A DNA stretch of 64,000 nt from positions 31,915,001 through 31,979,000 of the forward strand of contig CM068587.1 of NCBI GenBank assembly GCA_035048485.1. The letters run 5' to 3'. Of this stretch, positions 11,701-23,700 are shown one piece after another; position 1 is the stretch's first letter, and each line of letters opens with the position of its first letter. The DNA comes from Pteria penguin. Its lineage: Eukaryota > Mollusca > Bivalvia > Pterioida > Pteriidae. The translations under genes and the position numbers were made by a program. Under the pieces are notes generated by a model. It saw only the letters and a list, made by a program, of their open reading frames with translations. It was not told the DNA's origin and made no database searches.

Positions 11701-14700
11701 GTACCAAACTCACCAAACGTACCCAAAGAATTGGTCAAAACGTACCCAGTATATTTTTCACTTTTTTCTGAATATAATTTTTACTTTGTTGGTTAATAAA
11801 ATTAAACAAAATTGGCAAATAAACGTACCCAATGTATTTTTACATTCGATACAGAGTAGTTTCATACTTAACTCAAAGTTACTCAACGCACTGAGGTTTT
11901 TTCTTAAACATATTCATACTCTTGGTCAAAACGTACCCAATGTATTTTTATAGTCGATACAGTCAGGGACGTATATACGTCCCTGATACAGTATAGTTTT
12001 GATATTTTGATGATTAATAACTGCAGTAAAAATCTTCTTAACATATATACTCTCTTTTTTAACATATAGTCAAAACACCCCTACATACTCTTAGTCAAAA
12101 CGTACTCCATGTTTTTATTGTGGATAACGTATCAAATATCTTTTTCTCTACCTTTTTCTTCTTGCTTTTTACATGAATATAAATATTTTTCCGATGATGT
12201 TACATATGTAGTTAGCGAATATGTATTGACATTCAATACATACAGAATACATCTATACTGTTTTCAATTTCCATACATAAAAGCTAACTACTTATTATTG
12301 TGATCTTAAGTTTCTCTTTATTTATATTATGTTTCTTTTTGCATCTGTAATTCGTCCATAGTTTCTGCATGGCAGATGTTTCTATAATACGCATTTTACC
12401 CACAATATCATGCTTTCTCTTAATTATCATAAACAGCTTCAACATCGTCTTCGTCATTTTTTTTTTTGGTGCGAATTTAAAGATATACCTTTGAACATTC
12501 ATACGAAAATCTGGAAATTTCAGTGAATAAATATATTTGGAATAATCGTCCCTCTAGTATACTCTTTTTGTCCCTGTGTAGATTTGCCACTCGAAAATTG
12601 TTTGTTAATCTGACGGGAAAAAAAAAACCCCAGGGGTGAGTTTCACTAAAGGTCGTAAATCCAAACGTAGATGTAGACATAAACTTTGCTAAGAAATATT
12701 TGTCTCCTCCGATAAGAGTTGCAAACGTAACGTACACCTTTTACAACGTTTACCAATGTAATTACGTATGAACATAGACTTCACGAAAGATTCAGTTGAC
12801 GTACACGTAAAATTTAGTCGCAGTTTATGTCTAAGTCTACGTTTAGGCTTACGGCATTTCCGGACTTTAAGGTAGGGTTCATCTGAGTTATTGTAATTTG
12901 TAGGTTTTTCTGATGTTTCAAACTGCTAACGTTAATACGAGAATTCCTTTGATATGTATTTTGAACGGATTGGGGTTTTTTTGTTTGTTTGTTGTTGTTT
13001 TTGTTTTGTTTTGTTTTGTTTTTGTTTTTTAGGGTGGAGTGGATGGTTTATCAGATAATTTGCAGGTATCCCGTTAAATCAGTTTGTGCATTAAATGTTA
13101 TTGTCTTCTTTAGCTAATATCTTTCAATACTGGAATGTTTTGATAACACTTTCAAACATGGCTTCATAGCAGTATCTACGTGTACAACACAATGCCACTC
13201 GCATAATCATGCAGATCTATTATTAAGATTCAAATATTTTAATATAAAAACGTATCCTTCAATGTTTTTAATCTCATTTATGTTTATCAATGTAGTATCC
13301 ATTTATTATAAGCATCAAAATGCATACTTTTATACACCTTTATTTCAATGAGTTTCATGCAGGTAAATAAACATTTCATATGGATGACACAACAAATCAT
13401 ATATAGTACCAGGGACGTACATGTATATAACACAATATATACGTCCATGACAGTACTGTTTATATTCTGTAGAAATGTGATAAGCATAAATTCACATTCA
13501 ACACAACACATGTAATTTCGAAAAATGTCGATCAAATATTTTCTTTTCACCACTAGTAAATGCACCTATAAAAAAGGAAGCCATCCATTTATATGTAAAG
13601 TTATTTATTATTAATCTACGTATGTTTCGATGAATTCATACATTCAAATGATAGATTGTTGCCTAATGATACCAAATCGAAGAAATTTGTTGAAAAAATG
13701 TGTAAAAGTTGTTTTAAACACCCAAAAGATATATGGGTACGTTTTGACTAACACTTTGGGTACGTTTTGACCAAAAGGTGGGTACGTTTTGACCAAAGTT
13801 GGGTACGTTTTGGTTGGGTACTTTTTGGCATGGGTACGTTTTGACCTGCACCCGGCACAGGCACTTCAATCATAGTAAACTGTCTCTTTTATTACGAATA
13901 TTGCACATTATTCGTATTAAAAGAGACAGTTTACTATGATTGAAGTGCCTGTGGTGGTAGGTACTGTAAACTCACCAGCTAGACTGCAGTATACGGGTAT
14001 CTGCCGTATAGACCCTTTCACGTTAACTGCGGCACTAACGTTTTGAGTGGCAAAAAGTTACGTTTCCCGTAAAATTTTTGACGTCATAATAAAATATTGA
14101 CTGTCTCTTACGTCATTTTGCAGGAACAGTAATGATTTTGCCACTCAAAACATCAGTCCCACAGTTAACGTGAAAGGGTCTATTCAGCGGTGCTCCTAAA
14201 TGCCGAACTCTTACCGAACTCTAGCTTTTTGGGGGTTAAAAGGGGAATTGTTGGTATGTGAGTGTATTTTGTAGTTAGTATTTATTATTTATACCCAAAC
14301 TGCACTTTTTCTTGTAAATTTGACGCTTACTTTTGATATTATCGACGGAAAACTATACCGAACTCTAATATCACAGCCATCTTGGATCGGGATCGACATC
14401 CGCGTTGAACTTCGAAAACGAGGCGCGGATAGCTTTGGCAGTTTATCGTTGTTTCTTAATTGATTTAAAACTGGAAATGACATGTTTTTGAATGAATATG
14501 AATGTTTTCTATGATAAAACAGAGGTAGTTAATTAGCCGTTTGCTAACGCAAATTGCACAACGTTTCCAGTTCTTGCCACGTGGAGGCCACCTCCATAAG
14601 AGCAAAAAAAAAAAAAAAAAAAAAAAAAATAATAATAATAAAATAAAAAAAAAAAAAAAATAATATAAATAATAATAATGATAATAATAATAATATAAAT

Positions 14701-17700
14701 AATAATAATAATTGAATAAATAAAATAAATGAATCAAAAAATGATAAATAAATAAATTTATAGATAAATAAAATAAAATTAATAAATAAAAACTGAAATA
14801 GATGAGTAAATGAATATACTAAATAGTGAAAATAAATAAATCAAAATATAATTGTTTTCTGTCACAATGAATAGATAATATAACGAACGAATAAATAAAT
14901 AGATACATATAGATGGCAATGTCCAAAAAAGATTAAAAATGAAATCTATCACATTAAGTAAATAAATCTGAATTTATATTAAAGAAAAAGGAGAAAAAAT
15001 AAATTATCCATGATGAAAATACTAACACAAACAAACAAAATAAAACACATGCCAAATGAAATAAAGGGACGTTTATATTTCATAAATTAGTAAAAAAAAA
15101 AAAAAACAACAAAACTTTAGTATAAATAATGTAATACACCTTTCTTTGAATGTGAGTGTATTTCATATTTTATTTGTGAATTTATTGAAAATATTTCATC
15201 TTAATGACAATAATTAGAGTTCGGTATAGTTTTCCGTCAATAAAATCAAAAGTAAGCGTCAAATTTACAAGAAAAAGTGCAATTTGGGTATAAATGATAA
15301 ATACTAACTACAAAATACACTCACATACCAACAATTCCCCCTTTTAACCCCCAAAAAGCTAGAGTTCGGTAAGAGTTCGGCAAGAGTTCGGCATTTAGGA
15401 GCATCCGTCTATTCAGTACTGTAGTGATATACTATAAAAATATAGTACCATAATTTCTTTTTTTCCTAAGGAATATTTACATCACATTAAGAAATTTGCT
15501 TTGTCTTTTGGAAACATGCTAATTACGGTGAACTTCTGAAGACATTTAGCCATGCCCCCACTCTTCAGAGCACTTAAAACCTATGAGCACAATTAACCAT
15601 GTGCCAATTTTTCTTTAACACAGTACAGTACAGTCGGCGTGGAATTAGGAAAATCCACGTGCGCCGAGGGGCAGCCCACGCAATGCCTGCCCGTCGGCGG
15701 CAGTATAAATTGTCCACTCGACCCTATTACATGCCCACGATGCCGCCGGCGGACAGTTGAACGCACTAATTGCAGAACAGTGAATAGGAGTGAATTAAAG
15801 ACCTCAATGTACATGGCGGGAATTTCAGAAATCTTTCACAAATTTAATACCAAACCAAATGTCTAGAATGGCATGTTGATTCAAACACCACTTCATTGCA
15901 TATTTTAAAAAAGAATTACGAGTCTTTGTTTCCACAGTTTCACCAGTGATGAAAATCTGTAAGAAATTGCTATATCTTTATAGATGTAAACAGTGCAACT
16001 GTTATCAACTTTTCTATATCCTGGATTGTCACTGTCTAATCGGCACGCGCTGGACAAAAAGGATTGAATGTGTTGACATCTCAGGGTCATTTAAACAAGA
16101 TGATTTGTTTTATGAGTTATAATTGATAGGGGGTCTAAAGAATCTCAGAATGGTTGACAAAAGCATGTATTTAGCCATCAGAATACGTAATGATTTATTT
16201 AATCTTCAAATTGCCTTATTATTAATTAAGTTCAACACACTTTATCGAACGTTCTTCTAAGTATTGTATGCACATGAAGTACATGTACATTCTTTAAAGA
16301 AAACAAAATACGTATACTTATCTATTTTAAGTAAAGTTGTACAGGTGATCTCCAGAGCTTTGTTATACAGGTAAATAACAGTAACACCCCTTACAAGGGC
16401 CCCTTTCACACCCAATTGTATTAGATGTTATTTTAAGCGACTAAGCGAATCGGGAGCACACCGGCATGGACTAGGACATAATTAATACTGGATAAATACA
16501 CTGGCTTCCCTGGGTGAAATTAACAACTTTGTCATGAAAAGCTTACGTTTACGTCTTTTATCCTTAAAAGTTAGATGATTCAAAATACATTATAATTATC
16601 GTTTGCTACTATATGCGATTCTTGATGCTGGTCATGTAATAATGATTTCAATGAAAGCGTAAATTACAGCAAAGTTAAATCTCCGACTTTGACATGTGTT
16701 ACTGTATAATATTCTTATGAATAAGATAAGTACATTCCACCATATCTGATGCTAGCGCTAACTCCAATTACTGTCCGTCGGCTGCATTGTAATTTAAAGG
16801 AGATGAGTGTATTGTGTCCACGCTCAATGGACCACGCTGCCCACGGAAAAACGGCTGAATTGCTAATTGCAAATAAAAATTCAGCCGATAAAGCGTGGAC
16901 ATCTACAAGTAAATTTATTGCCCACGCGCCCAAGATGCCCACGTTTCTTCGTGGGAAAATTAAGTTCCACGGCGACCGTACTGTATGTGTAGAGGGGTGC
17001 TCTTAAAGACCATACTCTACCAAACTTTACCAAACACCACCACACTTTTATGTTTTTTCGCTTTTAAATACAATTTCTAGGTGTTTCAAACATGTTTTAC
17101 GGACCATACGGTCACTGTCCATAGATTTTACCTGAAAATTTTACACTTTGAAGTCCCATTCATGAATGAAGACAAATAAAGGAATTATTAACGACAGCAC
17201 GCCACCATATTGAATCAGGAACAATAATGGCTTACGTACAGGAATGCTGTATTGAACTTTCAATTTATGTTTCCTTTCCTGAATTTGCACTGAGAAAAAT
17301 AGATTTTCACAAAATGTAAGAATATAGTTACTACATGTATTATATAAAAATATGAATAAAATGGGATTTCTCTTACAGCAATAAAAACATTAAAAGCAAG
17401 AGAATATATGTATCTAGGTGCATCTTTGTTCAAGCAATCAACTGTTTTTCAATGTGCTAGTTGTGCTTAGGGGAGTAATATAGACTCAGTTTGACCGCTT
17501 GTTTTGATAAGAGTGGACCTGTTGAACAGATTTAAAATGCACCGAAATAAAATTCTATTAACAAATTGGGTTCATGTTATAGTAAAAATATTGTGACATG
17601 ACTTATTGAGTTCTAGACACATTAGTTTCTTTTTTTTTCAATATAGTATTAACAACTAATAGATTATTATATATTTTATTTTATGTGCCCAAATGCTCAT

Positions 17701-20700
17701 TTGATTTATGTTCTACTTATTAATTCTTAATTTTTAGAGAAGATGCTCTTGACAGCAAGTTCATCATCCAGATGGATGACAAGAAAACAACCATCACAAA
17801 TCTCAAGGTTGGATTGATAATCAAACTGTAAAAAATACAGATGACTTATAATTTTGTTTATAGCTATATAGTCTGATATACGTGTAGAGTGAGGACTTCA
17901 ATGGCAGAGTAAGATAAATCACTTAACTAAATCATAAATGTGGATTAAGGTCTTCAGTGGCAGAGTGAGATAAATCACTGAACTAAATCATACGTGTAGA
18001 GTGAGGATCTCAGTGGCAGAATGAGATAAATCACTTACTGTAACTAAATCATACATGTAGAGTAAGGTCCTCAGTGGCAGAGTGAGATAAATCACTTTAA
18101 CTATATTATACATTAAGAGTGAGGATCTTGGTGGCAGAATGAGATAAATCACTGAACTAAATCATACAGTCAGAGTGAGATAAATCACTGAACTAAATCA
18201 TACATGTACAGTGAGGATCTCAGTGGCAGAGGTAGATAAATCACTGAACATAATCATACATGTATAGTATAGAGTAAGACCTGATAATAAACGAGATTGA
18301 TATACAGAAGGTTTTGATAGGATAATATACGAAATATCTCTGAAATACAATCCACATCTTTTAAATATATGTATGTTTAGTATATTTCTTCTACATGTAT
18401 TATTTAAGCCATGCTTTGTTGAGGGTACCCTATAAGACTCACATTTCCTGTCAATCTGACTGCCTGCCAATCCCACAGTGTGTCTGTCCATCTGTTAAAC
18501 TTTGATTGGGATGCCATAACTCAAAACATTTTCAACTTACAGGTTTCATATTTCACATCTTCAGGTCTATAAATTTGCCCTTCCCTTGTTCATAGAAGAG
18601 CATAACATTTAGATAATTTTCAGTCCTAACATTTATGATGTTGTAAACTTTAGGCATCATTTGTCTGATGTATGTCTGATCTTAGATGATGTCATCACAA
18701 TGAAAAATAATGTCATCAGTGACATCATAAGTCAGATGGACTTCTTATTGGTTGTATGTAGAATGAGTACACTAGATCTAATAACAATGAAATTATGTGT
18801 TCATTCAATATATAACCCTGATGCAAGTATTTTACTTTTGCTATATTAGATTCAATTAAGTACTTTAAATGTAGTTACCTTTTTCTTCAGATACCAGAAT
18901 CTCTTCATGAAGGAGAAGTTGGCAGAGAGGGAATGCGACAGAAAGAATTCACATTTGATTTCTCTTTTTGGACTGTTTTGAAAACAGATCCAAAATATGC
19001 ATCTCAAGAAAAGGTAGAAGTTAAGAAATTCGAAAATATCCATGCATCTACACATTATTTATCTGTAGTATTAGGAGTTTATCAATTTCCATAAATTATG
19101 ATTACTCTTGTATTTAAATTGGTATTATATATATCATAGTCAAATTTTCCTGTTATAAAGTCATATCCATATATAATATGAAGGTGTTACAGAACATTAC
19201 AAAGCTAATTATGATCTAGAAATACCAAAATGGGCTTTTATTTTAAAATGGATACTCTTCCACCAATAGACATTGTCATTGACCATAAAGAACGTCTAAC
19301 AACATATAAACAAATGCATTATAGACATTCAAGCTTATGACATATTTTATCTTACATTCAAACTTATGACATAAATTACTTTACATTTTAAGATTATGAC
19401 ATATTTTACCATACATTCAAGCTTATGACATATTTTACCTTATATTCAAGCTTATAACATATTTTACTTTACATTCAAGTTGATAACATATTTTACCTTA
19501 CATTCAAACTAATGACATATTTTACCATACATTCAAGCTTATGACATATTTTACCTTGCATTCTAGCTTATAAAATATTTTACCTTGCATTCAAGCTTAT
19601 TGCATATTTTACCTTACATTCAAGCTTATGACATGTTTTACAATATATTCAAGCTTATGACATATTTTACCATACATTCGAGCTTATGACATGTTTTACC
19701 ATACATTCAAGCTTATGACATATTTTGCATTAGATTTAACCTTATGACATATTTTACCTTTGCAGGTATTTAAGTGCCTTGGTGTTGATGTGGTAAACTC
19801 GGCTTATGATGGATATAATGCTTGTGTGTTTGCATACGGCCAGACCGGCTCCGGGAAAAGTTACACCATGATGGGAGGACATGTGAGACATAATTTCATT
19901 TTGTTTTCAGTAATTGCTGATATTAAGAGTATGATTTTGAATGACTATTTGAAATTTCAGTGTTTCAGTAGTCACATGCTTTTAGTGACCATATTTCAGA
20001 GTTTGCAATTTGAAGCCTAAACAGAAACTCAATGACATACATCATTCTAGATATAGCCATTACAAGTAGCACAATTTTGTTGTCGTTTGACCAGTTTCCT
20101 GTTTTCAGCTCCATGAAAACAATTGAGGGAACATATAGTCACTGTCCTGTCTTCGTGTATGTCCGTCTGTCTGTCTGTATATCTGAACTCATATTTCCCT
20201 AACTGTACATCAGAATTTGATCATACTTCACACAGTTGTCATTTAGAATAAGTATTTTAAACTAAAATTGCTTAGAACATTTCTGAAAAGTCAGGGTCAC
20301 TCAAAAAATAGAACTTGAAATACAAAATAAGGGTGTACATTTTAGTGAATTTTCAATAGGCAATGATTGTATTTCATATAAATGTTAATTCCTTCTCTGC
20401 ATATAGGTTTTCGGACAAAGGTCATTCAAAATCATTTTTATATGGTCAAGAACTTAAAATACCAAAAAGGGCTTAAATTTTCATGAGTTTTCATCAAGCA
20501 GTAATAATTCTTTATACATTTGTTAACTGTCACTTAGGATATGGGCTTTCAGACAAAGATCACTTAGGTCATTTTTGAAAGTACCTGTATAAGGGCGCAC
20601 AGTAACTAGAGCCAGTTAATGCTAAAAACCCTTATATATTGGTAAATTTTCATGAGTGTTTATTCATATGTCGTATTAAGGATACATGCAGCCCCATATT

Positions 20701-23700
20701 ATGCTTCGTGATAAATTTTAGAGCATACAGGGGTTGTTGTTTCTGTCTGTCTTTTAGTCTTCCTGTCTATCTGTCGACCATTTCCAGGACATTTCATCAG
20801 AAATTTAACAATCTGTGAAAAGGATTAAACAATGGTGACTTTTCCTTTCCTCAAATATTTCTTATTTTAGGGAAGCAATTTGAATTAAATTAAATTGATC
20901 TCAGATTCAAATTCATTTTAAATGTAATTATCTATTGGTATGATGCAGTTGATTTCTCCTTAATTTTTTTGTTTTTCTTGTTAGCGTTTATAACTTGAAA
21001 AAAGTTTTCTAATCTTGATTTTGATCTGCAATTTTGAATGTTTTGTCAGAGGTTCTGCAATATTCAAGCATTGTAGTATTGCAGTATTATACCTTATCCC
21101 TTAAAAAAATTTTCATTCACTCTGCAATCCCTTGTTCTTGCCAAAGAAAAAATTGAAATAATTATGCTTTGACTGGTTATTGGTATTTAATAACAGGAGG
21201 AACCAGGACTGATTCCACGAATCTGTAGAGAACTTTTCTCCAAGATGTCGGACGAAGACACAAATTACAGAACAGAAGTCAGGTCAGAATACAAGATATT
21301 TGTTTACAATAGCAATTTAATGAAGTGACTATTGAAAGAAAAAGCAAAATGTTACCAGCTGTTTCTGTGACACAGGACAGTTTGTTGTATTTTACTATTG
21401 GTCACAGTGACATCTTTCCATGTGCAAATTAGAATTTAAAAAAAAGCAGTAAACCAGCCTAGCTAAAAATTTTTCTTTTTGTGCTTTGTGCAGTTGTGCA
21501 CTGTGTCAATTTCTTACTCTGTTTTGTGCACTTTTAAAATCAATTTTCCTTTCCCTGTTTCTCTCATATTCTCCATATCTATACATTATTATTTTATTAT
21601 GCTTCCTGAAAATTTTTCATAGAGCAATTAGTTGCTTGTTTATAAGTTTGTATATCTTTTCCAGCATCTGTCCATTTGTGTGCTTGTCTGTCTATCCTTC
21701 TGCATGTCGATTCATGTCTCCCATGCATATTAATGCATTTGGATAAAATTTACTTGTAGTTAATAATTGACAATATCTTTTAAAACTTTATATCTCCTAA
21801 TTAAAGTGATTTTGCCCAAATTTCACGTGTAACCTAATCTTTTAATCTGTGGTCATCAGTATTACACACTACTCAAAAGGACAAGGTCACCAAGCCATGG
21901 TGGACAACTGAAGTAACTCCAATTAAATTTTAGTCTGAAAAAACTTACTGCATTTGTATAGCTGAAGATATTACTAAGAAGTCATAGCTTCTTACTGTAA
22001 TATCTAATATTTTGCACAATGATTGCCTATGACCTACAACCGAAGACTGAAGACACCCAGTGTCATTTTTAAAGGTCAAGGTCACCAAGAAATTGTTTTG
22101 AAACATTATTAAATATTAGTTTTTCACCAAATCAGTGGATAATCATCATATTCTTAAGCTCTCAAGCTCTTAATCTGTGGACACTCATGTTCAAGGTTAC
22201 CAGGTCAAGGTCAACAGGATATAATGGCAGAACAATTTTATGGATTCATTGTCATACATTCAGATCATTTTTGTTCCATGATCATCAGATCAGCATTAGA
22301 TACAAAGATATTTATCAAAGATGAAGTCTGAAGGGTCATTTTTGGAATTTCTCTCAAAAGCTTCAAACTTATCTTGATTTTATGTTGTGAAGGAACTGAT
22401 CTGAACATGTATCATTTAGGGAGCAGTCTTTTCTACTGTTTCACTTTTTATGTAAATGAATTATCATATAATTTCACAATTATGTCTTTAATGGGAAATA
22501 GAAACTCCCTTTACTTAGAATTTAAATTACATGGATCACTGCCAACCAAAGTCATGAAGTAAAATATGTCATTAAGGAGAAATAAATTTGATATAATCTT
22601 CTCGATTTTGCAATCAATAACCTTGATTAATTTAAAAAAAAAACACACATTTTATTTTAGTTATTTGGAAATATACAATGAGAAAGTGAGAGATCTCTTG
22701 AAAAATCACTCCGCTCAGAAAGCTATGCACAGCCTGAGAGTAAGAGAACATCCAAAACATGGACCATATGTACAAGGTAGGACATGATCTGCCCTAGCTC
22801 AATAGCTCTGCACAACTTTAAAGCAGTAAGAGTACTCAAGGACAATAAATTTTCATAGGCCATTAACGTTATTGTAACGGCAAGTGAAAGAGTAATGGAA
22901 AATTTCGGTATTATTTTATTTCTCAATGAACTGCTTTTAGTTTTACAATTTTTGAAATCATAGACCCTGAAAAAGGCAACAATACATTATTGCTGTTTGA
23001 TTTGGAATACTTGCGATGCTTTGTCAATCGTAAAAGTTATTGCTCTTTGCTTGTCGTTGCTAATCATGACCATGTGTGCCGGGGAAGTTGGGATATGTCC
23101 TACATCCATGCATATAGAACTTGTGCAAAAATAATAGTGTTGGATATCAATTTTAACATTTCATTTTAAAACCAAAAAAGTAATCAATATTGTTCAATGA
23201 AATTTTTATACAAAAACTCATCGATAAGTTGACATGTTCATTGAATTACTAAACATTTTTGAGGGTATGTCATATGTGCGTCACACAATATGTAATACAC
23301 ATAGATAATGCATAGTTTTATTTTATAGGTCTCCTTTGTAATTATACATGAGATAAATATGTAAATTCTGTAGAAAATGAAAGGTTTACTGTGCTTAAAT
23401 TAATAAAATGATCTTGTTATAACTTTTGCAGATCTTTCAAAACATATTGTGAATAATTATGAAGACATTCAGGAACTAATGAATCGGGGCAATGCAATAA
23501 GGTATTCAGAAACATATTTTTTTTCGCATTCCTTAAATTTTATGTGACTACAAAGTAGAAAATTGTTGCATGTAAAGACCAGTAGACAAAATCATTGCTT
23601 ATCAAAGCCATGTTTATTAAAATGAAGAATTTTAGAAAATATTTTTTGAACAAGTTTTTGTCGAACTCTAGTTTAACCTCACCCTAGGATTAATGCAGTG

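Larger units (their letters stand above)
8818..13853. mobile_element. 5.0-kb DNA element with GGTCAAAACGTACCC terminal and subterminal repeats
   Basis: Left end GGGTTATGGTCAAAACGTAC; the complement of the right end reads GGGTGCAGGTCAAAACGTAC. Both continue CCATGCCAAAA. Identical 8-bp flanks GGCACAGG (8810-8817 and 13854-13861) look like a target-site duplication. The motif GGTCAAAACGTACCC recurs at least three times at 8825-8876, about seven times between 11692 and 12110, and six times in the opposite orientation at 13735-13849. No transposase was seen, so it is non-autonomous as it stands. The element minus its LINE insert is about 2.2 kb. An 8-bp duplication fits hAT- or Merlin-like elements, but the superfamily is not assigned. 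Confidence 0.75.

Noticed and set aside
14465..14737. Minus-strand frame rich in Tyr, Leu and Phe
   Set aside because: Reads through poly(A)/AAT low-complexity DNA.
15639..15866. 75-codon frame in a GC-rich island
   Set aside because: Lies in the end of an inverted-repeat element; Cys/Arg-rich but with no recognised zinc-finger spacing.
19324..19765. CRISPR-like array of 29-bp repeats
   Set aside because: Units are contiguous with no spacers and the window is a eukaryotic intron.
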